Below are positions 33,951-46,498 of a stretch of DNA of 64,000 nt, one piece after another (within the stretch, counting starts at the first letter, position 1; each line of letters begins with the position of its first letter). Where the stretch lies: NCBI GenBank assembly GCA_015501055.1, contig JADNYV010000041.1, positions 186,001 through 250,000 on the forward strand. The letters are read 5' to 3'. Source of the stretch: Mucidula mucida. Taxonomy: Eukaryota; Basidiomycota; Agaricomycetes; Agaricales; Physalacriaceae. The translations under genes were made by a program, and so were the position numbers. Under the pieces are notes generated by a model, which worked only from the letters and a program-made list of their open reading frames with translations, ran no database searches and was not told the DNA's origin.

Positions 33951-34996
33951 ATGTTCTCATTCACGTTCTTCGCATTCACCTTGTCGACTATCTCCGTGGC
34001 CTATGCCGCTCCTGCTGTCGACGCCGCCGCCCTAGAGGCCAACGGTCTCGCAGCCCAGACTCAGAATGCTGCTTTCCAGAATCTTACAGTCAATGATGCT
34101 TGTACAGTAAGTGGCATTCACTCTCCCATTGACTCTGTACTAAACTTGATATTCAGCTGGAGAAGTCGGTTGCATAGCGGCGCCCTCGCAGAATGCGACA
34201 ACAATGCATGGTCGACCACTGATTGCCCCGACGCTTCACAATGCTTCTCCTTACCCTCTATCCGCTCGAATGGAACAGTAAGTCGATCATCTCATAATTA
34301 TGAACGTTCTAATGACTCATAAGCTTTTACAATGCACAAGTGAGAAGATGCCCTTTCAATCATCGACGCTACAGGTGTAAGCGGTGGAATCTTCGGGGAT
34401 GATTCCGAATCAACCGACGATGGCTCTGATTCCAACGATGGGGATGACCCAACGAAAACGGGTCTGACGACGGTGGAAGTGTCGCCGCCAGTGGAGACGC
34501 GAGTGCAGAGTCCACCGCGGAGGCTTCTGCCACAGAATCCAGCGCTCCAGCGTGATTACCGTCACCGTCACCCTGACGCCTTCCGATTCCATTCCCGCCA
34601 GTACCATCGGCTCCGCGCTTGCTACCACCACTCTCTCACCACAAGAGGCGTCTAGTCTCCTTGCTCGGCTACACTTGACTCGAGCGATAGTTCCAGTGTC
34701 AGCGCATCGGCGGTGGATAGTGCCAGCATCTCGGCGACGGACAGCGTCAGCCCGCTGTCGACAGACAGTGTGAGCGCATTATCGACCGACAGTTTATCGG
34801 CGACCGAGAGCCCCAGTGCATCACTCACAGCGACCCCTTCCGCCGCGACATCCTCCCTCTCCATCGCAGGTCTATCCTCTGATATATTGGTGTCGTCCTT
34901 GCTTCTTCCCTCGCTGCAGGGAACGCTGCTGCTACCACGACAAGCGCTAGCACGCTTCCTTCATTGACCGCTGCGCGGCCTGCTGCTACTGCATGA
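33951..34996 (+). CDS. Secreted Ser/Thr-rich protein with cysteine-containing N-terminal domain
   Basis: Signal peptide MFSFTFFAFTLSTISVAYA, then LAAQTQNAAFQNLTVNDACT and, after an intron (34107-34155), GEVGCI, GALAECDNNAWSTTDCPDAS and QCFSLPSIRSNGT. This is a widespread basidiomycete secreted-protein pattern in which GxxACIxGxFAxC..CxxGtxCFALP recurs. It is followed by an acidic stretch and a long Ser/Ala-rich tail (SVSASAVDSASISATDSVSP). The conserved frame is broken about six times, each by one missing base in a G, A or T run (near 34176, 34343, 34455, 34552, 34665 and about 34890). So many identical-type lesions in a gene with no stop-gain substitutions points to sequence error. Role unknown, likely cell wall or extracellular. 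Confidence 0.7.
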
Positions 34997-35195
34997 TCGT
35001 CGTCATCTTCACGTTTCTTACGAGGACATTTACTTTACGATAACTGGCATATTGGATTTGTAGCATAGAACGGTGTAATGTTAGAGAGCTGGAATCAGAA
35101 CGTGCGTCTAAATAGTGGCTTCAAGTTCGATGTCTGGCGAAGGAATAGGATCGAAGTACACAAAAGTGTCCTCACTATTTACACAAGTACCTGAG

Positions 35196-36270
35196 TTACG
35201 GGAATACGTATGGACCAGGCGGCGGAAACTTGATACTCTTCGCATCGAGCTCTTCAACAGTGTGCTTCTTCCAGACCCACTTCTTTCCATTGGGATGTTT
35301 GGTCGTAAGTCCCGGCGCCCAGTCACTGTCAGCGTCGCCGACCAGACGCCACACGAGCCCGGTGTGGGCGCCGTGTATAGCGCGATAGCACACGGGGCGA
35401 TCATTTTGTCGGTACTTTGGGAAATTCCAAGTAAATATATATATCACTGTCGTTCCACATCACTTCATTCTAGCTAAATGAAGGGTGAGCTAAAGTCGTA
35501 ACAAATGGATGAGCCTTACATATAGTGGGAACAACATTAACAAAGTGTTTGTTTCCCTTCTCCTCTTCAAGTTCATACGCTTCCTCTATTTGGGGTAAGA
35601 ACGCCTTGTACGACGTCGCCATCGGGATCTGGCGCTAGAGACAACTTTCCACCAGTAAATTCATACGCCAGCGATGGATTGCCTTGGGATTCAGACCTGT
35701 AGTTCAAGAAGAACCACATACAAGTCTTGTGGAAATCGTACGGCTTCAGGGCATCATGTAGAAATCGCCTCTTCGAGGGTCTTTCGATGTAACACATCCC
35801 AGTCTTGGGTTAGATACCTGCGCGCTTCCGCGGATGGGAGGTTACGCATGGAACTGGGCATTGGGGAGGTTGTTGTGAAGGCGGCTTGTTGGTCAATCTT
35901 ACAAGGGTCTTTGTGGAGGGGCCAGTGCGCTCTCGGGTGTTCGCGGCTCTAAATGAAAAGAACTTTAATCAGTCTGGGATTGGCGTCGAAGTCACCGTGA
36001 AAACGTACACAATACCGCGTTCCCCGACACTCGCTGCATCGGCGGTTGCCCCGATGCCACAATACGCGCAACGCATGGGGTAGTTTTCGGAATCGGGCAA
36101 CTTGCCTGAGTTAACTTTGAAGACGGTTTTACGACAGGGTGTGGATCCATACTGATGTAAGACATGGAAACAAGGTAGGGATGTGGGGAAAGATGTCGGC
36201 GAAATGGAAGCAGTTCACCTTCACGTGACGCCACCAGGGATGCTTGTTGTTTCCAGTCACAAACTTGATT
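35196..36270 (-). CDS. MYND-type zinc-finger protein
   Basis: The minus strand encodes MRCAYCGIG around 36040-36070, then RCSECRGTRYC in the next frame. After an intron (about 35951-36008) it continues REHPRAHWPLHKDPC. Together these give the MYND spacing C-x2-C...C-x2-C-x4-YC...HWxxHKxxC, a zinc finger used for protein-protein contacts. The frame switch between the first and second Cys pairs is explained by one missing G in a five-base run near 36051. Downstream exons include KRRFLHDALKPYDFHKTCMW and end FPPPGPYVFP at 35196. The start is upstream of 36070 and not fixed. Function beyond the MYND finger is unknown. Confidence 0.72.
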
Positions 36271-36307
36271 CAATGATATTGCCGCGTAAGAAGTCTCCTA
36301 CTCGTGT

Positions 36308-37644
36308 TTAATCTAGAGACCATGAATTTGTATGAAAGTCCATAAGAATACTCTCCGTCAACAGAGAGCGCGCCTTTAGTTGAGGCACAAGGGTATCAAT
36401 GCCAGCGAGTCTACGCATATAGGAATGCAAAGGTAGCCTCGACAACTCCAAAGCATAATGCTTCCATTGGCCTGGCCATCGCCCCGTTTGCTCGCGTTTC
36501 TGCTGAGTCCCGCGCAAGAATTCGCGGCTCCGCAGCGAGATATAAAGGTGGCATGAACGACTAGTGAGAACATGGTCTGCCTTGCGCCATAGCTCCTGAG
36601 AATCCGTGAAGCATTGCTTGACGCTGAGCCGATCCACCAATCCCGAGATGTATAATTCGATACTTCTGACGGCGGGTAGTGAAGGGATGTTCCTCACTAT
36701 CCACGCTAAGCAACGTCGCACGTCGTCCACGCCGAAGTTGAAGAGCGTGATCGCTGTGAGAGCACTGACGTCGATGTATTCGTTTAGCGGTCCTATTGAG
36801 AGTGAGCACTCGGTTACCACACGGGTCAGCACTTACGGGGAAGGAGGATCTGACCCAAGGTGAGCTTGGCCAAGCTGGCTGGATATTGACTCCTAACGTT
36901 CAACGTCAAGAACCTCCCGAAGTGCATATTGGCTGTTTAGCAGAGGGTCTTCGAAGTCGGAGGGACCTTGGATGATGACGAGTGCAAAATGCTCCAGATC
37001 GTTGCAAGAGGCAGGGAGTCCGCTCTCATAAAACCAAGCGAGGATGATGGACGCGGTCTCTGAATCAAGCTGCATCCAGATGTGGGCAGAAACATCGAAT
37101 TGAGGTGGTCTTCCGGAATGTGCGGCACGAACTTCGACCTGCCATGCATGCTATCGGGGGAGCTCGAGAAGCGGACGTTGTCGAGAGCTAACGTCTTCAA
37201 CTGTGGCGACGACGAGAGGATAGTCCAAAGAAGTGACGGACGCAATTCTTGAACGAAATTGAAGATGAGGTGGCGCAACTTCAAGCTGGACCTTGGCACG
37301 TAGGGAGTGGGTAAGGCATCGGAGTCTCGAAACGACACTGCGACAAGGATGAGACTTGATAGATTGTGGAATCCATTTAATAGATAGTCAATGTCTGCAG
37401 TCTCGAAGACGCAATCCTGGAGCATTAATGAAGTGCATGCCTCCAAATTATGTTCTTCGCTGTCGACGAGAGTGTGAATCCACGTCCACTGGCCAGACGC
37501 ATCTGAGGCTGTATCGACGTCGCACAGCTTTAGCCGTCCGGTCTTTTGTAGCTTGGACGGAAGACGCCACCCGCGTCTGGGGAAATTTCTATCAACGCGG
37601 GCCTTGGGAAATTGGGAGGGAAATGTCTTGGAGGCAGGCATCAC
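36308..37644 (-). CDS. F-box/LRR-like protein of Agaricomycete type
   Basis: The minus strand has two long open parts, 37644-36937 and 36832-36308, separated by a region with probable introns. Leucine-rich segments such as SLKLRHLIFNFVQELRP and ILSSSPQLKTLALDNVRFSS alternate as in the degenerate LRR portions of fungal F-box-like proteins. ASIILAWFYESGL and a following acidic block resemble the end of the gene at 43.5-44.4 kb (AEDILAWFNKL), suggesting paralogy. I see no clear F-box at the N-terminus. Role unknown. Confidence 0.55.
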
Positions 37645-39247
37645 AACTGGGTCTTCATGAGGGGAGATTTTTACCGAAAGAACAAGGCGCTCACCTTGAA
37701 AAGAGAAAACAAGGGACGCAAAAAAGCTGTAAAAGCGACAAGTGACACGCCTTTAGTCGCCAAATCAGGACGCCTTGTTCCGTATATCGTATACGGAGAC
37801 CAATTACATGTAATGATGTTGATCTCCGTTGTTCGAGCGTGGCATGCGCAAGTGTGTCGGGTACTATGCTCTAGGAAGACATAAATACTTAGGTCAGAAG
37901 GGAAAAGAGGGTAGCATCTACTTCGCTTTATTGTGAACATCACACGAGGTTGGACGGAATCGAGAAGCCATTGGCGTGTGGAGACTGATTCTGAAGTAAG
38001 CGCAGGTGAGGAATGAATAATTTCCGGCGTTCTAAAAACTCACTGATCACTCCTTCGTGAAATTAAAATCCAAGCAGCTAACACGAGGTGGCCTTGCGGG
38101 AGAGCGAAGTCGGAGTAGAGCCGGAAGTGGTAAACGAAGAAAATCGTGAGGGTGGTTGCATCTCTCCAGCTCTGGGTAGTACTGAAAATACATGACACGA
38201 AGCTTTGACACTCTGATGGCGAGACTATTCCAAATCTTGCAACATTCGAGACTCGAGTCAAGCTAGCGGTTGCCTTTTCGGGGATGACCGCTTTCCTTGA
38301 CAACGACCATAACCTTAAACCCTTTGCCGACCAGCATATACTGAGCCTGGAGCTCAATAGACTTACTAAGACTGAACGACGCGAAAGTCCCCGGGAACCT
38401 TCAGGCCGTGATCTAATAAAAGAAGTGTGGCGGCTTTTTCCGGATCGGGCTTGGCTGTGGCGTCCTAAATACGCTGAAAATTGGACTTACGTTCCCGTTG
38501 ATTGAGGCGAGGCTCGATCGGCGGGTCGAGGCCCAAGTTGACCGTTAAGCAAAGTTCAAACACCTACCTCAGCCTGGTCCGTGCGCTAACGTGGCCCGTG
38601 CGCATCCCGAAACGTATAAAGCCCGCCCCCGAACATTGTGCTTCCTTACCACTCTGGCCTTTTGGCTTAGATCAAGTGTAGTATCTGTTCTTAATAGTTT
38701 AACCACTATTACGGAGGCACCGCCTCCCGTATTTGGTTATCTAATTTTTGCCGCCCTTGTTCTTCGTGCTCTGCTTGCAACACGGGGACGCGATGACCTT
38801 GCCACTGCAGTATCGGCTTGTGTTGTCGGGGGAACCCACTTCTTTTTTTTGTTCGCGTCTAGTCGACTGTTTCCTCTTGGCAACAGTTCGGGATGCGGCA
38901 AAATTATCTTAGTGCCTCTACTGTACTCTATCTACTTCAATCATCTTTAACTACAACTCGAATGGGAGTAATATCTGTGGCGCAATGGATATTCTATCAC
39001 TACGCTTGGTGTGACTGCACAACTCTACTTGCAATTGGATTCAAGATGATTGAGCTGCTCTCATTCGCACTAGCTGGTCAGCTTTGAATGGTGAGGGAGG
39101 CCGGTACTGGCAACAATAATTTGGGACGTACTAATCACAGGATAACGTGCCTGCATTATATTCATCACTGAAGATATGGTCGAGAATTCTGTAATGGCTC
39201 ATTGCAAGTTGAAGAGGGCGCCGAATCCATCAATGACATTTCTGTAA
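37645..39247. other. Intergenic, no confident gene
   Basis: Contains a few open frames of 60-120 codons on both strands (for example 38040-38357 minus and 38591-38950 plus, the latter hydrophobic). None shows family signatures. A small hydrophobic membrane protein at 38.6-39.1 kb is possible but unsupported. Confidence 0.35.
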
Positions 39248-41087
39248 CTAGAACCTGACACGAACGCGCCCAAAGGATCTAAGAAATTTTATCGGTAAGT
39301 CATTGCATATAGCTATGCCCAAACGTACCCCAATGATAGAATCTACGATGGGTAGACTCGGGATATCGACCGTATCGATGATCCTCACCATGGCTCTCAT
39401 GCTCGCCGCTAATCGTGCACGGGAAGCGGGGTTCTGCGATAGAAAGGGCGCGTGTAGGCGGATCATGGCGGCATGGACGAGGCAATGAGTCACAACAGCC
39501 TGAGCCGTAGCAGAGGCAGTCAGAGACGGAAGGATCGACGTGAATTTCTCAATCGTCGTTTGAAACGTGTTGAATGATGCAAAGAACTGCCCAGCCTGCC
39601 GCTGGCTCATACCTTCCAAGTAAGATATTAGCTTTCTTGTGATCTCTGACCGGGATATGCGCATACCTGAGTGATAACTAGACACGAGGCGATAAGCGTG
39701 GTCAAATAGAATGGAGGCTTTCGCTTGTAATGCTAATGCTGAAGTCCCGCTGTCGTGTTCACCGTCCAAAAACTTCTGCACTGTACGACTCGTTCGGAAC
39801 TCGCATAGGCGGGAACTCTGTCGACAGTATATGAGAAGCGTCTGCCATGTAACATGCAAGGCGCCTACCTGTGCATAGCTACCGATGTCCATGGGCCAAG
39901 GAAGCTCGACTCTCGCTTCAGAGGAGCACGGCCACGGGAACGGCGAAGGCGAGCCATCGACTGTACTCCAGCAGTTGCTCAGTATAAACACAGTCCAGAA
40001 TCCATTGATCCGTTCCCCTTCTTCAACATGATCCTTCGCGGGTGGCAGTGATGTCTCGATTGGAGCAAGTTCGGAAAGAGGATTCACCGAGTGTATCTTG
40101 TGAAGCCGAGCACTCAAAACGAGCGACACCGCAGCGCTACCGTGATACTTTCCCTCGAGATAACGGGACTGTCGAAAGAAGTATTGTGATAAAAGTATTT
40201 CGGCTTGAATGCAATGCATCACTGCCTGGGGATGACCGCTCGCCAGTCCTTGAGCGACTTCCTGAATAGTCCGTGTAAGGAGAGGGGCTCGTGTCTGTGG
40301 AGATCGCTATCATGGGAAAGATGCGAGCCCCAGAGAAAAATAGCGCTCATCAGGGCGTTTAATGGACGTTCGTTGAGATCCGGAGCAGCAAGAGCGTTTG
40401 TGAGCCTAGAGGGGTCAAGGAAGAAGCCAATTTCGTTACAATTTTGTAACGCAGTTGTATCCTGGACATTCGAGGTTGGTAAACACGCTGCAGATCAATG
40501 GTAGAAAACGCACAAGGTCTCCTTCAGGGCGTCTTTGTCAGGGAATTCCGAATCCTGCTTGATATTCGGAATGGGATGGCACAGAAGGCTAGAGCAAAGT
40601 CCTTCTTGAGTAGGAGTCGCTTCGCGTGCATCTATGACTATGGGAAAGTTGAGCCCAAGCCTGTACAAATTGGAAGGGCGTACCGGTCTTGACTTGAAGT
40701 GGATACGGCTGAGTGAGAGAAACCGCGTCGTCGGGAATATCAGGATTCTCCAGTTGATGAATTCTGTTCTCCAATAATGTGATTTGCTCCTCGAGGGACT
40801 GTGTCATTGTCAGTCCGCCATGCGAATTATACTCGCAGTCTCTATGTGACAGAGAGGTTCTACACGCTGTACAGATAGGTCTCTGACCATCGCATTTCTA
40901 GGCAAAGTTAAGTTGGCGTCCATTGTTGGGATAGACACCATACGTACGACTTTCCGGCGTCTGTGATGGAACTAATCAGCAATAAATCCTAGTTTTCAAA
41001 AAGTGCACACCTGCAATTGAGGCACGAAGTTCTGAAGCCTTTCCGTGGCCGAGTTGTTTCATTCAGAGAAGCAGATGAGGAGGACAT
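39248..41087 (-). CDS. Zn2Cys6 fungal transcription factor
   Basis: Nuclear regulator of the Gal4 class. Exon 1 (41087-41011) and exon 2 (40960-40948) join to exon 3 (from 40897) to give CLNCRRRKVKCDGQRPICTA, with the remaining two Cys in CRTSLCHRDC. This is the six-Cys binuclear cluster, with the spacing C-x2-C-x6-C-x6-C-x2-C-x8-C. A short coiled coil follows (SLEEQITLLENRIHQLEN). The fungal middle homology region is visible further on: NEIGFFLDPSRL, ALMSAIFLWGSHLS and the long exon 40222-39248 (EILLSQYFFRQSRYLEGKYH, ALVLSARLHKIHS-type block, ending GRVRVRF). At least two more introns lie between 40680 and 40430. The target genes are unknown. Confidence 0.88.
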
Positions 41088-42179
41088 CTCAATAACAGGT
41101 CTAGGGGATCAGATCTACTTTCTGCGCGTCCTGAAGATGTACACAGTTTTATATTGAACCCCGCCAGCCAACAATGAGCTCATTGGCCGGTCAACTTGAG
41201 TGTTTATAGTGGTCCCGTTGCTTCATAAACCTGAGGTCGGTCTTTGACAGCGTTTGTAAGACACCTCTGCCAGTGGAGTCAGCGTCGTCGGCCAATATGC
41301 GTTATAGAATACGCCCCCCACTAGCTTGCTACCTGGCACGGCGGGATCCGTAGTGAACGGAGGTACCTAGTGCATCGTAAAATTCTGCTACCAGGCAGAA
41401 CGATGCCGGAAAGGGATTGATATGTAGAGGGGAGACCGAGCGAAGCGGCTCAGTTTGAACCCGAAGAATTGAAGAGTGTTGTCACCATCGCAAGACGCAA
41501 GTTGTGTGATAATGGAGATGAGCTGGTAAGCAGGGCATTCGACATTGCGTCCAAAGTTAGTACAGAATGCGGCGGCGAAGTGGACCGACGTCCGGGTAGC
41601 GAGTACGGGATCGGACATGATAGTCATGAGCAATGGTAAGATCTTTGTTTACCTGTAGCTTATCTTCGCAAATAACGCGGCAGATCCGGAAGTGAACTCG
41701 GAGTAACAAAAGATTCAGAACGACATGTGCCACGATTATAAATGGGCTGAAATCTTTAAGCAGAGGGCGCATTACATAGAACATATCAGATCAATTCGTT
41801 GTTCGAATTGAACAAGAATTCGCGAACGGCAGGTCAAGCAACTGTAGTCTCAATTGCCGCTCTTATTCGAGTCTGGGCCCTGGCGAAACAACTAAGTACA
41901 TAATTTCTCTTAAGGTCGACAAATGGTGACCTTACCTTCCTTGCTCGAAGCTGCGAGGGTATCTACACCATTATGAGACTAGCAACATGCAAGTCGTTGC
42001 ATCCACCGAAGGTAAAACTGGGTGTAGTACATCATGATGTCTCCAGGCTCAGGACTAAGCGATCCAAAGATTAGCGAGAGGAACGCTTTGACCGCCGGGA
42101 GCGCTGGTTGTTTATACGATGAAAGGAGATCCGACGGAAAATACATCGTGCAAGAGAAAAGGAACTAGGAGGGGTCAGT
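41088..42179. other. Intergenic, nothing recognised
   Basis: No recognisable gene. Minus-strand open frames at 41388-41784 have no family resemblance. The promoter of the Zn2Cys6 gene should be directly upstream of 41087. Confidence 0.4.
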
Positions 42180-42660
42180 GTGGAGCCCAAACGGCAGCTA
42201 GAGTTACTGACGTCAATTTCGCCACTCCCCGGCTCAAGCTTGTTCACGGCGGATGCCACCCAAGCCGCACAATGAAAAGGACAACAGCGCCAGCTGTCAA
42301 GTAACATTGTTTTCGATGAACTGCCAGAACGGCACCAACATAAGCCGCCACGCCTATGAACAAAGCCTGAGCACGGCACAGCAATATTCGTACCAACGCC
42401 TTCGAAAACCTAGCTGAGGGTGGCAAAAGGAGTTGTATATGGATTATGACGAAAGATGAGAGCACTGATCATATAAGGATGAGGAATCAGACAAAAACGC
42501 CTCGTGGTCCGCGTTCTTCTAATGCGACCTCTGGCCCAAGGAAGGAGCACCGTATAAAATGGAGTCATCATTGCTTAATTTGCCTAAAGCACACGCGTAA
42601 AAAGGCATTGCTCAAGTGTTCGAGTGTCAAGGCGTAGTCTGAAATCGCGGCGTCTAAAAA
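42180..42660 (-). pseudogene. Decayed Rds1-type ferritin-like gene
   Basis: Fragments on the minus strand follow the order of the intact Rds1 gene at 20.5-21.6 kb: FILYGAPSLGQRSH (for FIHDGLPPWARGRF), NPYTTPFATLS-stop-VFEGVGT, AYVGAVLAVHRKQCYLTAGA and, in another frame, CAAWVASAVNKLEPGSG. Stops and frame changes are numerous, and the signal peptide and C-terminus are not recognisable. It is an old duplicate. Confidence 0.82.
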
Positions 42661-43504
42661 CAGGCAAAATACAGACACGTCAAAGAGTGGCGATTTGAAC
42701 CATCAAGGCCAGTGCTACTTTTGATGATAGAGGTCGCGAAGATGCTCCAAGGAGCGGTGACAGCAATGACAGCGAGATACGCCTTGTAGTCTGCAACTTG
42801 GAAAGTTAGGAAGTATATATCTTGGAACATCTTGGACTCTGAGTAAGGCTGCTTGCCTAGTAGATGATTTCGGCGAGACCTTCCGTGCGACCGGGTTGGA
42901 TGGAATTCGCGAGCAAAAAATATTGAGTGAGTCAAACAAGTGATTTTAGGTGATTTTGGACCGAACGCCGCGAGCTGTTCACAGCGCGGGCCTGCTTCAG
43001 CTACCTGTCGAGTTGGGATTCCAAAGATAGTCTATCTCACCCGATCATTCTAATAGTGGCGTGGCGTCAGAAAGAGCGGAGATGAAGACATGAAGGACAC
43101 TTCGGACGTCATGGACGTGTGCGGGCTGGCTGTTTGACAAATCTGTGAGCAGTACTAGCCGGCAAAACTCGCATATACACGTTGGAGAGATGGTCGCTTA
43201 TTCGCCGTGAGGACGTGCCCTTTCAGACATGACAGAAATGGTGGTGGCTGTGCCCTAAGTCAACATCGATCACGTGCGTGGGAAACGACGCCTAAAAAGT
43301 GATTCGTGTCATGATCGGGAGCGTTCATGTACTGCTGTAGACGGACCCGAGGTCGCCCTTGACCAACACGGCGCCGAAAAAGGTAAGAAAGAATCGTTCC
43401 GATCGGCAGTCTGCTTATCCTTGCGCATCACAGGCGGGCGCCACCGACCAAATTATTCAATTGGTTTCTACCTGTCTTCTTGCTGCAAGGTAGCTGCACT
43501 TCCT
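42661..43504. other. Intergenic, nothing recognised
   Basis: Upstream region of the gene at 43.5 kb. An in-frame extension of that gene's open frame reaches back to 43274, but without family support I place the start at 43505. Confidence 0.4.
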
Positions 43505-44419
43505 ATGTCCCAGTCTGAAGCCGGTCCGAGCACCAGGCCCCAGTCCCAGCTTCAAGTTCTCCGCTTCGCAGGAACAGGGACCAACCCTCAGGCAATCATC
43601 CAACGGTTTACTCATGAAACCACGCTGTATCGTGCCCTCGAGCTGCGCAGCGTCTTTTTCTATAACCTCTACGAGCTAGAAATGTGTCTACTTGAATCCC
43701 GTCCTGCTCGCCACGGTGACATTCGTCGTCATCCACCGCTGCTCATTGAAGCGCCGAGGATCAAGCACTTCCGCCAGCCCGCTCAATGGATCCTTGAGGA
43801 TAGGGCAAAAAAGCATCGCAGGGATAGGATCCTCCGGCATGACCCGCGTGAACGACGCGGAAGGGACGATACCCGGCCGTTGACATTGAAAGACGTGTCT
43901 AATGTCGATCTGAAGTACTGGAAAAATCTTCTCGCACCCTTCATTTCCATCGCTTTCGACAACGCCAACCTTATGTGTCATCGGGAATTTCCCTTCCATG
44001 ACGACTTCTCTTGGGCCAGGAATATCCAAAGTCTTTCCTTCGGCAGAATTCATCTCCATTCCACGACCCTGTTCAAAGTCCTCGTCGCTTCCTGTCCCCA
44101 ACTGAGGTCTCTCACTCTCAAGGAGATATCCTACTCCTCGGACAAGGCGCTGTCCTCCCACTCCTTCCCCGGCCGAGACGAGTTTGCCTCGGAAGGCCGA
44201 CGATGGGGTGACCTTGTCTACTTGGAGGAGCTCAATCTTGAAGATTTGAATTATCGGATAGCAGAGGACATACTCGCATGGTTCAACAAGCTGCACCACA
44301 AGCAGCTTGTGAGCCTTTCGCGATTGAAGAGGTTCAAGGTGCAGGTTGATCCTTTCAGAATCTCTTCAGAGGAACAGATTTTGTTGGAGAGGTATCGCGG
44401 GTTTGGTGACCCTCTCTGA
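43505..44419 (+). CDS. Leucine-rich F-box-like protein without recognisable F-box
   Basis: One open exon of 304 aa (MSQSEAGPSTRPQ to RYRGFGDPL). Degenerate leucine-rich motifs are visible: NIQSLSFGRIHLHSTTLFKV, LVASCPQLRSLTLKEI and LVYLEELNLEDLNY. This is the style of Agaricomycete F-box-like effectors of ubiquitin ligases and resembles the gene at 36.3-37.6 kb near its end. The N-terminus lacks the LPxEIxxxI F-box pattern. Function not known. Confidence 0.6.
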   Translation: MSQSEAGPSTRPQSQLQVLRFAGTGTNPQAIIQRFTHETTLYRALELRSVFFYNLYELEMCLLESRPARHGDIRRHPPLLIEAPRIKHFRQPAQWILEDRAKKHRRDRILRHDPRERRGRDDTRPLTLKDVSNVDLKYWKNLLAPFISIAFDNANLMCHREFPFHDDFSWARNIQSLSFGRIHLHSTTLFKVLVASCPQLRSLTLKEISYSSDKALSSHSFPGRDEFASEGRRWGDLVYLEELNLEDLNYRIAEDILAWFNKLHHKQLVSLSRLKRFKVQVDPFRISSEEQILLERYRGFGDPL

Positions 44420-44625
44420 CGCCAAGCAGGAGAAGACGTGGCGGGTCCGAATCCCGCGCCACCTCCACGAGACCGCCAACCTCCATCTTCCTACCATCTT
44501 CTTCTCCTCACGATGAACATCGCGGTGGCGCTCCGCCTTCGGTCGAGCCCCAAGAACACTTCCAACGGGACCCGTCGCCCGAACCTGCCATCCCTATACC
44601 TCCTCCAAACCCACTCATACCTACT

Positions 44626-46498
44626 ATGACGTACACGGGAGACAACATGCCAGAACACTGTGATTGCCACATAACGGATCATGGTGAGTACATTGTATGA
44701 CTCCTTTTACTATTAGTTAACCGTCCTTGAAGCCGAGATCAGCGCCGCCAATTTCCCTAATGTGTTCAATGTCGAAAAACTTCGATTCGACGTCCAACCT
44801 GATAGCATGTTCCCGCGTATCGGCGAGCTGCTACGGCTCCTGCGAACCGCCCCAACGCCGATCCAGTTGCGAAAGATTCTCTTATGCGTCAACTTCACGT
44901 ATCTCCCCGATGACGCATTGGAGGCAACGAGACAGATAGATATAATCAAAGGAGCGCGACAGCAGCAGACGTGGAGGGAGCTGGAGCAGTTCGCTGTGAT
45001 ATGGGTGGATCTTTGGATCAAGACGCCCCAAGAAGAGACGTTCCGGGAGATCTACAACTTCGTTGGGCGCACGCGACCAATCAGTGAGATCAAGTGGATG
45101 CAAGAACCGCCAGTTGAGTCGTCGTTTGAAGAGCCGCTAGGTCGACCGTCGGTCGTTGAGATACGTGAAGGCGGTAGAGAGGCTGTGATTGACGTACTCG
45201 GTAAGTTTGACTTGCCAACTCAAACAGATGGCTGACCGAAAGCGTAGAGCCTCGAATATCCATAGTCGCTGAACACGAGTTTCCAGACATCGCAGTCGTA
45301 GAAACGCTCGCCGTCAAAATCATTCCTGCGATAATGTATACCTCTCTGGAAGTCTTGGTCGAAAGGTTGAACTATGCTCTGAACAACCTCGACGGTGACG
45401 CAGTGTCATTGCGAGATGTGATAATAGTCATCGACATGGAAAGGGTATTTTTACAGGAGGGAATGAGCATTGCAGCGCTGAACCGAATGAAGCTGGAGTT
45501 GGAAGCGCGCCAGTCCATACCGGTGTGGCAGAGCCTCCAAGCGCTGTTCATGGAGCGGCTACCCAGCAGCAATTTGCACATACACATACAGCTCGATGGC
45601 CACCATGTAGCGACGACCTTTGTCCACGAATGCTGCGACTGGATCCGGGGTCATATGCCGTATCTTCCTGACGGACGACTAAGGCTTTTCCATGACACTT
45701 TAGCGGGTTTGGTGCCAATCGTCAATCACACGGCGGATATTCCTCCTGGACCAACGGCTTCTGATGGTGAACGATTCGATGAATCTGGACCTGAACCAGG
45801 CCAGTACGAGCCAGAACCGTTTGACGGACAATCCAAAGGCGTGCCCCATCCAGAGTCACCGGTACCAAGCGAGTTCCCACCATTCATTGAACGCGAAGAG
45901 ATATTACCAAGGCCAACGTGGAACGACCTGCCTATGCACCTTCGCTTGTCGGAACGAGTAAGAAAGACATTTCGGACATTCCAGCAGCCGCGGGGCAGAG
46001 GTCTTGAGCAATTGCATCTAGGGAGTTTCTTCAGTACGTTTTTCCTTTGAAAGACTATCATGATAGCATTAACGGGAGATTACTTTTGTAGATAACCGGG
46101 AGCGTTCTGATTATCCAGATGTCGCGCTTATGAAATCGATAACAGTCGATACGTTGCCTACGACTACGGGGGAGCAGATTGAGTGGTTGACGGAGAGCCT
46201 GGCATATACAACGCATGAGACCAGGGATCCTGTGAGGCTTCAGGAAATCAGCATCAGGATCCATGATGACAATGGCCATGCCAGCGCGGACCTGGCGGAT
46301 GCACCGTCGTGGCGGCACATGGCAGCGCTGCTCGGGGAGGCGAGATTTGTGCACTTGACGCTCAACGTCATGGTTTTTTCACCCAATGCCGAACATCTCG
46401 GTAGGGAGCTAGAGGAGAGGTTACAGCAGATTATGCCGGAAGGCGCTTTGACTGTATATGTTTCTTCGCCAGATCAGAGTTCGGCGAGTTCTCGCTGA
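44626..46498 (+). CDS. Hypothetical lineage-specific protein
   Basis: Several long exons in sequence: 44.73-45.2 kb (VFNVEKLRFDVQPDSMFPRI), 45.25-46.03 kb (YTSLEVLVERLNYALNNLDG) and 46.09-46.50 kb (SITVDTLPTTTGEQIEWLTE). Small introns lie at 45.20-45.25 and 46.03-46.09 kb. Content is well-preserved and protein-like but no domain is recognised. The start is uncertain; 44626 is the nearest ATG upstream of the first intron (44689 onward). It may be part of a duplicated family of secondary-structure-rich proteins similar to F-box-like genes nearby; that is a guess. Confidence 0.55.

Noticed and set aside
33951..34996. Pseudogene of a secreted protein
   Set aside because: About six lesions are all single missing bases in homopolymers with no substitution stops, so sequence error is more likely than decay.
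38591..39087. Small hydrophobic membrane protein gene
   Set aside because: Two overlapping open frames with hydrophobic composition, but no start, splice or family evidence.
44440..44465. tRNA 3' half (GGCGGGTCCGAATCCCGC resembles a T-arm/B-box)
   Set aside because: No A-box, D-arm or acceptor pairing upstream; the preceding bases are the end of a protein-coding frame.
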